NCBI RefSeq assembly: GCF_019599145.1
Contig: NZ_CP080647.1
Location: forward strand, 124,001 to 188,000
Direction of reading: 5' to 3'
DNA: 64,000 nucleotides
DNA from: Streptomyces akebiae
Lineage (GTDB): Bacteria; Actinomycetota; Actinomycetes; Streptomycetales; Streptomycetaceae
In this document: piece by piece, positions 30,426 through 39,308 of the stretch
How the letters are laid out: every line of letters starts with the position of its first letter
Numbering within the stretch: the first letter of the stretch is position 1
Notes under the pieces: model-generated
What the model saw: only the letters and a program-made list of their open reading frames with translations
Told to the model about the DNA's origin: nothing
The model's database searches: none
Program-made: the position numbers and the translations under genes

Positions 30426-30776
30426 GTGACGACCCCGCTGTACCAACTGAAAGCCGAGTTCTTCAAGACGCTCGGCCACCCCGCGCGCATCCGGGTACTG
30501 GAGCTGCTCAGCGTCCGCGAGCACGCCGTGGCGGAGATGCTGCCCGAGGTGGGAATCGAGCCGGCGCATCTTTCGCAGCAACTCGCCGTGCTGCGTCGGG
30601 CGAACCTGGTGGTGACACGCAAGGAGGGCTCGACCGTGTACTACTCGCTGACCAGCCCGCACATCGCCGAACTGCTCAGGGTCGCCCGCACCATCCTGTC
30701 CGGCGTGCTGGCCGGACAGGCCGAACTGCTCGCCGACCTGCGAGCCGCCTCGCCCCGGACGAAGCCACGGTCGTGA
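30426..30776 (+). CDS. ArsR-family winged-helix regulator
   Basis: A 116-residue protein that is essentially one winged HTH: FFKTLGHPARIRVLELLSVR (about 11-30), recognition helix EPAHLSQQLAVLRRANLV and wing RKEGSTVYYSLT. The metal-binding cysteine box of ArsR/SmtB (ELCVCDL) is replaced by HAVAEMLPEV, so it is not a classical metal sensor. The GTG at 30426 follows GGGGAGGGGACGGCAC; an upstream in-frame ATG at 30345 lacks an RBS and would add a poorly conserved stretch. It stands alone; its target is not evident. Confidence 0.88.
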   Translation: MTTPLYQLKAEFFKTLGHPARIRVLELLSVREHAVAEMLPEVGIEPAHLSQQLAVLRRANLVVTRKEGSTVYYSLTSPHIAELLRVARTILSGVLAGQAELLADLRAASPRTKPRS

Positions 30777-30952
30777 GACCCGCCCCACTCGCGAGGCCCC
30801 GCGCGCTGAACCGCGACGAGCGCGCCGGCGCGTCGTGGAGGGACCGGCGAGCCACCCTTGCAGCCCTGGAGTTCGCCCGGGTCACCGACGAGACACCAGC
30901 GTCTGTGCCGGTCGTCGTGGACGGTCGGCTCGGCCTGCCCTGCTGACAGGCT

Positions 30953-30975
30953 GAGTACACCGTGTGCCTGTACTC
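30953..30975. promoter_or_regulatory. Inverted repeat in the 471-bp gap before phosphofructokinase
   Basis: GAGTACA (30953-30959) and TGTACTC (30969-30975) are perfect complements with a 9-bp spacer. The gap 30777-31247 holds no supportable gene. The repeat lies 273 bp upstream of the phosphofructokinase start and 177 bp after the ArsR stop, so it could belong to either gene. Confidence 0.4.
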
Positions 30976-31247
30976 GCGGGGTGAGCGGCCCCGAAAGGCT
31001 CCGGCCACAGGCCGACCGCCCTTCGTGACGGGACCCCGGGGCGGGTCGCCGACGGGGCGGTCGTCGCCCATGCTGGAAGAGAGTCACGCAAGCGTGGGAG
31101 GCCACGTCCGCGGAGGTGGGTCGCAGACCCGTCCCACACGCCACCAGCCGGGGAACCCGCTGGGGTGAGCCGGCTCCCGTCCCGAGCCGACCGCCTCCGC
31201 CGGCAGCCGGGCGGAGGCGGCATGTGCGAGAAAGAAGGGAGGACGCC

Positions 31248-32273
31248 ATGAAGGTCGGAGTGTTGACCGGTGGCGGCGACTGTCCCGGCCTCAACGCCGT
31301 GATCCGCAGCGTCGTGCGCAAGGGCGTTCAGGAGTACTCCTTCGACTTCGTCGGCCTCCGGGACGGCTGGCGCGGCGCGCTCCAGGACGACGTCGTACCG
31401 CTGGAAATCTCCGACGTACGGGGAATCCTCCCGCGCGGAGGCACCATCCTGGGCTCGTCCCGTACCAACCCGTTGAAGCACGAGGACGGGGTCCGGCGCA
31501 TCCAGGACACCCTCGCCGCGCACGAGGTGGACGCGCTCGTCGTCATCGGCGGCGAGGACACACTCGGTGCGGCCACGGAGCTGAGCCGTCAGGGGATCAA
31601 CCTCGTCGGCGTACCGAAGACCATCGACAACGACGTGGCCGGCACCGACTACACCTTCGGCTTCGACACGGCGGTCGGCATCGCCACGGAGGCCATCGAC
31701 CGCCTCCACACCACCGCCGAGTCGCACATGCGCACCCTGGTGGTGGAGGTGATGGGGAGGCACTCCGGCTGGATCGCCCTGCACGCCGGTGTGGCGGGCG
31801 GTGCCAACGCGATCCTCGTCCCCGAGCGGCCGTTCGACATCGATGAGGTCTGTGAGTGGGTGAAGAGCCGGTTCAAGATCAGATACGCGCCGATCGTCGT
31901 CGCCGCCGAAGGGGCCATGCCCAAGGAAGGGCAGATGGTCCTCAAGGACCGGTCGCTGGACGAGTACGGTCACGTACGGCTGTCCGGCATCGGCGAGTGG
32001 CTGGCCCAGGAGATCGAGGGGCGTACCTCGACGGAGGCGCGTACCACCGTCCTCGGTCACATCCAGCGGGGAGGCACTCCGAGCGCCTTCGACCGCTGGC
32101 TCGCCACTCGTTTCGGGCTGCACGCGGTCGACGCGGTCAAGGACGGCGACTTCGGCATGATGACGGCCCTTCGCGGGACCGAGATCGTGCGTGTTCCCCT
32201 CACCGAGGCCAGGAGGGGGACGAAGCTGGTGGATCCGTCGCTGTACGAGGAGTTCGAGGTGTTCTTCGGGTGA
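31248..32273 (+). CDS. pfk: 6-phosphofructokinase, residues predict PPi dependence
   Basis: Phosphorylates fructose 6-phosphate. The 341-residue protein has the whole PFKA core: LTGGGDCPGLNAVIR (6-20), GGEDTLG (101-107), PKTIDNDV (123-130) with catalytic Asp127, and MGRHSGWIA. The two positions that set the phosphoryl donor are Asp104 and Lys124. In the family, Gly at 104 goes with ATP enzymes and Asp104 plus Lys124 with pyrophosphate enzymes such as that of Amycolatopsis methanolica. PPi use, and hence reversibility, is therefore inferred. ATG 31248 follows GAAGGGAGGACGCC. It opens the stress island and converges on a universal stress protein gene. Confidence 0.93.
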   Translation: MKVGVLTGGGDCPGLNAVIRSVVRKGVQEYSFDFVGLRDGWRGALQDDVVPLEISDVRGILPRGGTILGSSRTNPLKHEDGVRRIQDTLAAHEVDALVVIGGEDTLGAATELSRQGINLVGVPKTIDNDVAGTDYTFGFDTAVGIATEAIDRLHTTAESHMRTLVVEVMGRHSGWIALHAGVAGGANAILVPERPFDIDEVCEWVKSRFKIRYAPIVVAAEGAMPKEGQMVLKDRSLDEYGHVRLSGIGEWLAQEIEGRTSTEARTTVLGHIQRGGTPSAFDRWLATRFGLHAVDAVKDGDFGMMTALRGTEIVRVPLTEARRGTKLVDPSLYEEFEVFFG

Positions 32274-32306
32274 TCCACTGCCCTGTCGACCACGTCCCCT
32301 CCGCCG

Positions 32307-33194
32307 TCATCCCACGTGCGGTACGACCGCGACCGGGCACCGGGTGTGGTGCAGTACGGCGTGGGTCACCGGCCCCAGCCGGCCCTCGACCGCCTGCGGA
32401 TCACCACGGCGGCCCACGACCAGCAGATCCGTCCCGTGGGCGGCGTTCAGCAGCGCCTGCGCCGGGTGCAGCAGGACGACATCGGTGCGGACGGTCACGC
32501 CCGGGTACCGGTCCCGCCACGGGCGCAGGCCGTCAGCCGCCCGCAGGACCTCCTGGTCCTCCCAGGTGGCTCGGTCCTCCTCGGTCACGAACAGCCTCTG
32601 CGGGGAGACGGACTCGGCCGGCAGTGCCCAGGCCTGCACCGCGTGCAGCTGCGCCTTTCGGGTCTCGGCGGACGTGAACGCGAAGTCCGCCACCTCGCCG
32701 ACGGGACGATGGGAGTCGAACCCCACCACGACCTGGGCCGGGCGAGCCGCCCCCTTCCCGGCCTCGAAGCCCCCCGCCGGCCGCGGGGGCACCAGCACGA
32801 CCGGACAGACGGCCGCCGCCGCCGTACGAAGCGCCACCGACCCGACCGCGAGGCCGTCGAAACCGCCCGAGCCCCTCGTGCCGACCACGAGGAGCGCGGC
32901 ATCACGCGCCGCCGCGAGGAGCGCCGCGGCCGGCGCCTCGGCGGTCTGCTCCCCCAGCACCTTCAGGTCCGGACAGCGGGCGCCCAGATCGGCGATCGCC
33001 CGCTGAAGCACCCGCTCACCCACGCGGTGCAGCATTTCCGCGGCGAGTTCCGGGACGACCTTGTCCGGAAGCGACGGGGATGCCTGCACGAGACGCAGGG
33101 GCACGCCGCGCAGGACGGCTTCCCGCGCGGCCCAGCCGACCGCGGCCATGCTGCGCTCGGATCCGTCGACACCCGCCAGCACAGGACGGCTCAT
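32307..33194 (-). CDS. Tandem universal stress protein
   Basis: A 295-residue protein of two Usp domains (about 1-145 and 155-295). Domain 1 has VLAGVDGSERS at its start and the nucleotide-binding GTRGSGGFDGLAVGSVA pattern. Domain 2 has VVVGFDSHRP and a looser VGRRGDPQAVEGRLGPVTHA. Two-domain proteins of this kind bind ATP and are induced by oxygen limitation in mycobacteria. GGAGGACGCG precedes the ATG at 33194. Upstream at about 33282-33297 is a degenerate version of the inverted repeat found before other genes of the island (GGGCC-n4-GGACC type). Confidence 0.93.
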   Translation of the reverse strand: MSRPVLAGVDGSERSMAAVGWAAREAVLRGVPLRLVQASPSLPDKVVPELAAEMLHRVGERVLQRAIADLGARCPDLKVLGEQTAEAPAAALLAAARDAALLVVGTRGSGGFDGLAVGSVALRTAAAAVCPVVLVPPRPAGGFEAGKGAARPAQVVVGFDSHRPVGEVADFAFTSAETRKAQLHAVQAWALPAESVSPQRLFVTEEDRATWEDQEVLRAADGLRPWRDRYPGVTVRTDVVLLHPAQALLNAAHGTDLLVVGRRGDPQAVEGRLGPVTHAVLHHTRCPVAVVPHVG

Positions 33195-33336
33195 CGCGTC
33201 CTCCTTCGCCCGCCGCGGCCGCGCGCGGGACCGTCCCGCGCCGTCTCCACCGACTTCCACTGTTCCAGACCAACCACCGCAGGGCCCGCCGGACCGGACC
33301 GGACCATGTCGGGTGACGGACGGCGCGGCACCTGAC

Positions 33337-34308
33337 CTACCGAGGCCAGACGACTGCGGGACGGCCCTCCGGCGCGGTGACGTGTGTGCCCAGTTCGGCG
33401 CAGACGCCGGTGAGGCGGTCGGTGATCCATACGCACTCGGCCTGGTCGGCGAGGCGGGTGTGGCAGCAGTCCAGGGCGATCGGAACGGCCTCAGTACGCC
33501 GCACACCGCTCGTGTCGAGGGTGACGAGCCACAGCAGGCCCAGGTCGTTGCGGAGGGCCGGATGGACGGCGTAGTCGTCGATGAAGTCACCCAGGTCGAA
33601 GAGGACCTGCCGGGTGAACCCGTGGAAGACGTGCGCGGAGTGGCCGAAGACCAGGTCGGCACCGGCGGCGGTGAGCGCGGTGGCGGCGCGGCGCACGTGG
33701 GGAACCGGGCGGGTGGTCATGTTCGGGCCCCAGTGCACGCTGACCAGGACCAGGTCGGTTTCGCCGTGCAGGGTACGGATGGCGTCGACGAGCCAGTCCG
33801 GCACCCCCTCGCTCCACAGGTCGGCGTGGGCCACCCCGGGCCGGTCGGTGGCCGCCGCGTACTCGGCGGGGTGGTCGGTGAGCGCGAGGAGGCCGAGGCG
33901 CAGCCCTCCCGCCTCCATGATCAACGGGGCGCGGGCCTCACCGGCCGTCGCTCCCGCCCCGGCCGTGCGGATGCCCGCGTGGCCCAGGAGGTCACGGGTG
34001 TCGAGGAGCGCGTCGGGGCCGTAGTCGAGGGCGTGGTTGTTGGCCAGGGACACCGCGTCCACGCCGAGACCGGCCAGTACGTCGACGGCGCGGGGTGGAG
34101 CGCGGAAGAAGAACGCCTTGCCCGGCAGGTCCACGGGGGCGCCCCGGTCGGAGACGCAGCATTCGAGGTTGAGCAGGAACAGGTCCGCGTCGCCCACCGC
34201 CCGGTGCACCGCCGGCGTGAAGAGCGGACGCGGCTTGTGGTGGGCCAGTACCTCGGCGACCCCGCGGCCCAGCATGGTGTCTCCGGCCAGCGCGATGGTG
34301 ACGGCCAT
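33337..34308 (-). CDS. CapA/PgsA-type metallophosphatase-fold protein
   Basis: A 323-residue protein of the CapA family (poly-gamma-glutamate synthesis-like, calcineurin fold). Visible metal-site motifs are IALAGDTMLGRG (about 4-15), LFLLNLECCVSD, VDAVSLANNHALDYG (about 81-95), VLVSVHWGPNM and DLVFGHSAHVFHG. There is no signal peptide, unlike capsule enzymes, so a cytosolic phosphatase or ligase role is possible. The M. tuberculosis relative Rv0574c sits beside pncB2 in the DosR regulon; here a pncB gene is 3.6 kb away in the same island. GGGAGGCACGAGAGCC precedes the ATG. A 16-bp stress-type box lies 119 bp upstream. Confidence 0.88.
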   Translation of the reverse strand: MAVTIALAGDTMLGRGVAEVLAHHKPRPLFTPAVHRAVGDADLFLLNLECCVSDRGAPVDLPGKAFFFRAPPRAVDVLAGLGVDAVSLANNHALDYGPDALLDTRDLLGHAGIRTAGAGATAGEARAPLIMEAGGLRLGLLALTDHPAEYAAATDRPGVAHADLWSEGVPDWLVDAIRTLHGETDLVLVSVHWGPNMTTRPVPHVRRAATALTAAGADLVFGHSAHVFHGFTRQVLFDLGDFIDDYAVHPALRNDLGLLWLVTLDTSGVRRTEAVPIALDCCHTRLADQAECVWITDRLTGVCAELGTHVTAPEGRPAVVWPR

Positions 34309-34426
34309 GGCTCTCGTGCCTCCCGCGGAGCGCGTCGGCGTGGTCCGTGAGCCGAACCCGGGGAGCCGAACCCGGCCCGCGCCGACGTCCATCCTCTGAT
34401 TGTCGCGTCCGCGCGGGGGCATGGGG

Positions 34427-34442
34427 AGGGCCGAAAGGACCT
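34427..34442. promoter_or_regulatory. Stress-island inverted repeat, site A
   Basis: AGGGCCGAAAGGACCT fits NGG[A/C]CC-n4-GG[T/G]CCN with one mismatch, 119 bp upstream of the CapA-family gene. See the finding on the shared 16-bp element. Confidence 0.45.
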
Positions 34443-34561
34443 GGCTGGGCAAAGGGGCAAAGGGGCGCCCGCGGTGCAGTTCACCGGGCGGCAGACGCGG
34501 TGGACGCGTGGGGAGGGCTCGGTTCCCCTCTCCGGGGACCACGGCGCGCGGCTCCAGCGCG

Positions 34562-36109
34562 TCAGTCCTGGTCCTGCTGCTCCACGTAGGGACGGCGGAA
34601 GACCGGGGCCTGGTCCGTCCCCCAGGGGCGTACGGCGGCCAGTGCGCGGGAGACGGCGGACTCCAAAGGGCCGCCGGTGTCGACCGTGACGGCGTCGGGC
34701 CAGGGCGGTTCCCGGGCCGCGAGGGCCGTGGCGACGCCCAGGTCGGCGTCGGACGGTCCGGGGGAACGCGTGTTCAGGCGAGCCGCGGAGACCTCGTCCG
34801 GTGCCTGGCAGTGCAGGGCCACGAGATCGGAGCTGGTGCGCTCGGCCACCCGCCGCGCCGCCGCACGCAGTTCCGCGGTGGACCAGGTGGCGTCCAGGAC
34901 CACGGGTTCACCGCGCGACAGGAGGAGCGCCGCGCGGTCGAGGAGGGCGTCGTAGGTCCGGGCCGTCCACTCCGCGGTGTACAGCCCCTCCCCGATCGCG
35001 GCCGCCGCGGGCCTGTCCGGCGGGATGCCCGCCAGTTCCTTGCGGAGGCGGTCGCTGCTGAGGAGAGTGACGCCCAGTCGGTCCGCCAGGGCGCCGGAGA
35101 GCGTGGACTTCCCGCTGCCGGGCAGCCCGCCGACGAGTGTCAGGCCGACGGCGGAGGTGCGCAGGTGGCGCAGGGTCGTCGAGATCAGCCGCCGCGCCGA
35201 CGACCGGGCCCCCGGCGCTCCCTGGTCCGCCTGGATGAGGGACACCTTGGCTCTGACGAACGCGCGATAGGCGACGTAGTGGTGCCACAGGGACGGCGGC
35301 GCGGGGTCGGCGGAGTACTCGCCGTAACGGGCGAGGAAGCGGGCCGCCGCTTCCGGATCACCGAGCTGTTCCAGGTCCATGGCGAGGAACGCGGCGTCGT
35401 CGAGCCCGTCCACGTAGCGGAGGTGGTCGTCGAACTCCAGGCAGTCCAGGACGCGGGGACCGTCGTCGAGGCAGAAGATGTCCTCGGCGAGCAGGTCGCC
35501 GTGGCCGTCCACCACCCGCCGTTGTTCGATGCGGGAGTCGAACAACGCCTCACGTCCGCCGAGATACCGGCGCACCAGCCATTCCGCCTCGGCCACACCC
35601 TCGGGCTCGGCACCGCCCTCGGCCGAAGCAGCGCTCTCGACCGAAGCACGGACCTGCGCGAAGCTCGCCTCCCAGCGTGACGCCAGCGCGTCGCGGGTGC
35701 CCTGCTCGTCCACGTCGCGGCCGTGGGGCGCCGCCGCGTGCCAGGCGGCGAGGCGCCGGGCCACGGCACGCAGGACCTCGTCGACGTCGGCTCCCGCGCG
35801 CACCAGCGCGGACAGGCGGCGGTCCGACGGCATGCGGCGCATCACCACGAGAGGTTCGGGCGGCTCGCCCGCGGGGCCGACGACTTCGCCGACGCCCAGG
35901 TAGACATCCGGTGCGAAGCGGCGGTTGAGGGCCACTTCGCGTGCGCAGGCCGCCCGACGGCCCGCCCGTTCCGTGTAGTCGAGAAAGCCCAGATCCACCG
36001 CCTTCTTGACCTTGTAGGCGCGATCACCCGCAAAGAAGACGATCGCGGTGTGGGTCTCGGCCACCTCCGCGCGTGGCGACCGCTCCCCGGGGACGCCGGG
36101 CTCAGTCAT
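34562..36109 (-). CDS. Phosphotransferase-like/P-loop kinase fusion (Rv2004c type)
   Basis: A 515-residue two-domain protein. The N-terminal 300 residues resemble aminoglycoside/choline-kinase-type phosphotransferases: AIVFFAGDRAYKVKKAVDLGFLD holds the nucleotide lysines, VVDGHGDLLAEDIFC the catalytic HGD, and VLDCLEFDD the metal-binding part. The C-terminal 170 residues are a separate P-loop kinase (GGLPGSGKST, about 350-359). This fusion matches Rv2004c of the M. tuberculosis DosR regulon. The substrate is unknown and antibiotic resistance should not be assumed. ATG 36109 overlaps the stop of the upstream stress protein by 8 bp, so the two are co-translated. Confidence 0.88.
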   Translation of the reverse strand: MTEPGVPGERSPRAEVAETHTAIVFFAGDRAYKVKKAVDLGFLDYTERAGRRAACAREVALNRRFAPDVYLGVGEVVGPAGEPPEPLVVMRRMPSDRRLSALVRAGADVDEVLRAVARRLAAWHAAAPHGRDVDEQGTRDALASRWEASFAQVRASVESAASAEGGAEPEGVAEAEWLVRRYLGGREALFDSRIEQRRVVDGHGDLLAEDIFCLDDGPRVLDCLEFDDHLRYVDGLDDAAFLAMDLEQLGDPEAAARFLARYGEYSADPAPPSLWHHYVAYRAFVRAKVSLIQADQGAPGARSSARRLISTTLRHLRTSAVGLTLVGGLPGSGKSTLSGALADRLGVTLLSSDRLRKELAGIPPDRPAAAAIGEGLYTAEWTARTYDALLDRAALLLSRGEPVVLDATWSTAELRAAARRVAERTSSDLVALHCQAPDEVSAARLNTRSPGPSDADLGVATALAAREPPWPDAVTVDTGGPLESAVSRALAAVRPWGTDQAPVFRRPYVEQQDQD

Positions 36110-36971
36110 GGGGGACGACGGCGACGGGGCAGCGTGCGTGATGGATGGCCGCGTGGGCCACGTGATCCAGATGGTGGTTCGTGCCGTGCCGGTGCACACG
36201 CCGTCCGACGACCAGCAACGCGGCGCCCTCGGCGGCGTGTACGACGGCCTTGGCGGGGCTCTCGAGACGGATGCTGTCGTCCACCTCCACCTGCGGGTAC
36301 TTCTCGCGCCAGGGCTTCAGGGCCTTGCCCAGCTCCTCCCGCGCCTCCCTTGTCAGTTCCTCGGTGACGTCGTGGTCCACGCCCCAGGGCAGGCGCGCGT
36401 GCAGCGGCACGCTGCGGCCGCGGACGGCGAGGAGGGGGACGTCGCGGGCCGCGGCGCTGTGGAACGCGAAGTCGAGCAGTTCCTCGCCGGATCCGTGCGC
36501 CTCCAGTGCCACGACGACCCTGCCGGCCCGAGTGGGGGCCGGGTGGCCCTTGTCCTCCCCCGTGCGGACCAGGACCACGGGCCGCTCGGCCCGTGCGACG
36601 ACCGGCAGGCTGACGTCGCCCATGAAATAGCTCTCGGCCGAGCCCAACCCCCGCGAACCGAGCACCAGCATCTCGGACTCCGAGGCGGCCCGGAGCAGAG
36701 CTTCCTGGGCGTCGTCCGCGATCAGGCTGCCGACGACGGTCAGACCCGGATGGCGTGTGCTCAGCTCTGCCTGCGCGGTGTGGACCAGGCGCTTCGCCCA
36801 GTAGTTCTGGTCGACTTCGGAAGGGGCGCGGACCGGTTCGGGTGCCAGCAGCGGCCACGCGTGCAGCAGCCGCAGGGTGAGCTTGCGCTTCTCGGCCTCC
36901 TCGGCGGCCCAGCGGGCCGCGGCGAGGCTCGTGGGTGAACCGTCCAGGCCCACGGTGACGACAGGTTCCAT
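36102..36971 (-). CDS. Tandem universal stress protein
   Basis: A 289-residue protein with two Usp domains (about 1-140 and 150-289). VTVGLDGSPTSLAAARWAAEEA opens the first. LGSRGLGSAESYFMGDVSLPV is its ATP-loop variant, with Asp in place of the usual second Ser. The second domain ends HARCPVAVVPHD, typical of the family. GGAGGCCGCGCC precedes the ATG at 36971. It heads an operon with the kinase fusion. A near-perfect 16-bp stress box at 37133-37148 lies between it and the divergent Rv1733c-like gene. Confidence 0.93.
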   Translation of the reverse strand: MEPVVTVGLDGSPTSLAAARWAAEEAEKRKLTLRLLHAWPLLAPEPVRAPSEVDQNYWAKRLVHTAQAELSTRHPGLTVVGSLIADDAQEALLRAASESEMLVLGSRGLGSAESYFMGDVSLPVVARAERPVVLVRTGEDKGHPAPTRAGRVVVALEAHGSGEELLDFAFHSAAARDVPLLAVRGRSVPLHARLPWGVDHDVTEELTREAREELGKALKPWREKYPQVEVDDSIRLESPAKAVVHAAEGAALLVVGRRVHRHGTNHHLDHVAHAAIHHARCPVAVVPHD

Positions 36972-37132
36972 GGCGCGGCCTCCGTCTCGTACGAAGCTGG
37001 ATACGCCGGTGGGTGAGGGCGAACGCACCCGATGGCCCCCTGGCCCGGACTTCGTCGGCATGCCGAGCGGCTGGCCGCCTGCTCCATGCGTTCCCTCCTT
37101 CGACAACTACCGCAATCCCCCCGGCCCCGCAT

Positions 37133-37148
37133 GTGGACCAAGGTCCAG
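37133..37148. promoter_or_regulatory. Stress-island inverted repeat, site B
   Basis: GTGGACCAAGGTCCAG contains TGGACC-AA-GGTCCA with perfect outer complementarity. It lies midway in the 311-bp divergent gap between the universal stress protein (162 bp) and the Rv1733c-like gene (135 bp), and could serve both. Confidence 0.6.
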
Positions 37149-37282
37149 GCCGCGGACGGCTCGCCCCTCACGGCCGGAATACCTCAGAACAGGGACATTC
37201 GGCCCTATGGCCCGAACCCGCCGCCGTCCGACGCTGGTATCGACACCGGGGGAGCGACCAGCTTGCCGCTGGAGGCCGATCC

Positions 37283-37888
37283 ATGACCGCACAAGGACCG
37301 CCGTGCACGCCGGGGCCGCCCTCCCCGCGCGACGAGCACCTGCCCAAGGGCGCGAACCCCCTGAGCCGTCCGTCCGACAGGTTCGAGGCGTGGCTGCGCC
37401 GTGTTCTGCTGGTCGTGCTCGTCCTCGGGCTGCCGCTGGCCGCGTACGGCGCGGGGACCACGGTGTACGCGTCGTCGATGAAGGCCGTGCGGGTCCAGAC
37501 GGCGGAACGGCACGAGATCACCGCCCGGCTGGCAGAGGACCTGGATCCCGACAACGACGCGACGAAGCAGCTCGCCCGGGTCCGCTGGACCGACGAGGGC
37601 GGCGATGTGCGCACCGGAAACGCCCTGGTCAAGGCGGGGACGGACAAAGGGGCGGCGGTGCGCGTGTGGCTGGACCGCGCAGGAAACCTCACCACTCCAC
37701 CGATGAACTCGCTCAATGCGAAGGCCAGCGGCTGGCTCGCGGGCGGCATGGCGGCGTTCGGCGTGGCCTTCGGGTGCTACGCGGTCCGGTCGGGCACGCG
37801 TCTGCTGCTGGACCGGGGAAGGTACGCGCGGTGGGACGCCGAATGGGACCGGGTGGAGCCGCTGTGGTCGGCACGCTTCCGTCGGTGA
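37283..37888 (+). CDS. Rv1733c-like two-helix membrane protein
   Basis: A 201-residue protein with two transmembrane segments (about 42-62, VLLVVLVLGLPLAAYGAG, and about 152-172, WLAGGMAAFGVAFGCYAV). They flank an extracytoplasmic beta-rich region of about 90 residues containing VRWTDEGGDVRTGNALVKAG and VWLDRAGNLTTPP. This topology and motif set match the Rv1733c family, a DosR-regulated membrane protein of unknown function in M. tuberculosis. CTGGAGGCCGATCC precedes the ATG at 37283. A paralogue lies at 50942-51532. Confidence 0.85.
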   Translation: MTAQGPPCTPGPPSPRDEHLPKGANPLSRPSDRFEAWLRRVLLVVLVLGLPLAAYGAGTTVYASSMKAVRVQTAERHEITARLAEDLDPDNDATKQLARVRWTDEGGDVRTGNALVKAGTDKGAAVRVWLDRAGNLTTPPMNSLNAKASGWLAGGMAAFGVAFGCYAVRSGTRLLLDRGRYARWDAEWDRVEPLWSARFRR

Positions 37889-37941
37889 ACGCACGCGACC
37901 GGACGCGCACGGCGCGGCGCGGTCGGGAGGAGGCAGCGAGG

Positions 37942-39297
37942 ATGTCGGACGCGACGACCACCGACCTGTACGAAGTCACGATGGCCATGTCCTACCTGCG
38001 GGAGGGGATGACCGCCCCGGCGACGTTCAGCCTCTTCGTCCGTGACCTTCCTCCGGAGCGCGGGTTCCTGATCACGGCCGGACTGGAATCGGCACTGGAC
38101 CAGCTGGCCGGATTCCATGTGGGCCCCGAGGACATCGACGCCTTCGCCGCCGCGTTGCACCGGCCACGCCGGGATCTGGAACCCCTGCTCGGACTGGAGT
38201 TCACCGGCCGGGTACGGGCGGTGCCGGAGGGCCGGGTCGTGTTCGCCGGTGAACCCCTGCTGGAGGTGACGGCCTCCCTGCCCGAGGCACAGCTGGTCGA
38301 GACGTACCTGCTGAATCAGCTCAGTCATCAGACGACCATCGCCTCCAAGGCCGCACGGTGCGTGCTCGCGGCGGCCGGCCGGCCGCTCGTGGACTTCTCG
38401 CTGCGCCGCACGCACGGCCCGCAGGCCGGGTTCCAGGCCGCCCGGCTCGGAGCGCTGGCCGGATTCGCCGGGACCAGCAACGTGGCGGCGGCCACGGCGC
38501 TCGGCATCCCCGCCGTCGGGACGATGGCCCACTCCTTCGTGGAGGCGTTCGCCTCCGAGGAGGACGCCTTCCGCGCCTTCGCCCGCGCCCACCCCGGGCC
38601 GGTGACCCTGCTGGTGGACACCTACGACACCGAGGAGGGCGTCCGGGTCGCGGCGCGTGTCCTGCACGACCTGGACCTCGCGGCAGGGGCACCCGGCTGC
38701 GCCGTACGACTGGACAGCGGCGACCTCGGGGACCTCGCGGTACGGGCACGGTCGATCCTCGACGACGCGGGCCTCTCGGGGGTGCGGATCGTCGTCAGTG
38801 GCGGGCTCGACGAGTACGCCGTCGACGAACTGGTGCGCTCCGGGGCACCGATCGACACCTACGCCGTCGGCACTCGCGTCGGGGTGTCGGCGGACGCGCC
38901 GTATCTGGACTCCGCGTACAAAATGGTGGAGTACGACGGCCGCGCGGTGATGAAACTGTCGTCCGCCAAGGTGACGGCCCCCGGTGCCAAACAGGTGTTC
39001 CGCCGACGAGGCCGCGCCGATGTGATCGGCCTCGCCGACGAAGAGCCACCGGACGACGCCGAGACGTTGCTGGAGACGGTGATGCGGAACGGACGGCGCA
39101 CGGGAAGGCCCGCCACGCTCGACGAGTGCCGGGCGAGGTGCGCCGACGACATCGCGGAGCTGCCGTCGTCGGCCCGGCGGATCAGAGCGCCGGTCGCGCC
39201 CCGTGCCGCGTCCTCGGAGCGGCTGACCGGACTCACCACACAGGTCCGGCACCGCGTCGAGACCAGGGTCGCGGCGCATCGGTCCGGGCCCGGATGA
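37942..39297 (+). CDS. pncB: Nicotinate phosphoribosyltransferase
   Basis: Joins nicotinate to PRPP in NAD salvage. The 451 residues include TTDLYEVTMAMSYLREG (about 5-21), VETYLLNQLSHQTTIASKAAR, the PRPP-site VDFSLRRTHGPQAG (about 150-163), AVRLDSGDLGDLA and IVVSGGLDEY. GGAGGAGGCAGCGAGG precedes ATG 37942. It is 53 bp after the membrane-protein gene and 11 bp before the DUF1876 gene, so the three look co-transcribed. M. tuberculosis has a second copy, pncB2 (Rv0573c), under DosR control; a stress-specific salvage enzyme is the likely role here. Confidence 0.93.
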   Translation: MSDATTTDLYEVTMAMSYLREGMTAPATFSLFVRDLPPERGFLITAGLESALDQLAGFHVGPEDIDAFAAALHRPRRDLEPLLGLEFTGRVRAVPEGRVVFAGEPLLEVTASLPEAQLVETYLLNQLSHQTTIASKAARCVLAAAGRPLVDFSLRRTHGPQAGFQAARLGALAGFAGTSNVAAATALGIPAVGTMAHSFVEAFASEEDAFRAFARAHPGPVTLLVDTYDTEEGVRVAARVLHDLDLAAGAPGCAVRLDSGDLGDLAVRARSILDDAGLSGVRIVVSGGLDEYAVDELVRSGAPIDTYAVGTRVGVSADAPYLDSAYKMVEYDGRAVMKLSSAKVTAPGAKQVFRRRGRADVIGLADEEPPDDAETLLETVMRNGRRTGRPATLDECRARCADDIAELPSSARRIRAPVAPRAASSERLTGLTTQVRHRVETRVAAHRSGPG

Positions 39298-39308
39298 GGA
39301 GGAACGCG

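Noticed and set aside
33234..33252. GCGCGGGAC/GTCCCGCGC palindrome upstream of a universal stress protein gene
   Set aside because: It has GGGAC arms, but only one base between them, so it does not match the 16-bp stress-type element with its 4-bp core.
34562..36109. Aminoglycoside resistance gene
   Set aside because: Only the general phosphotransferase fold is shared; the fusion with a P-loop kinase and the stress-island context match Rv2004c-type proteins, not resistance enzymes.
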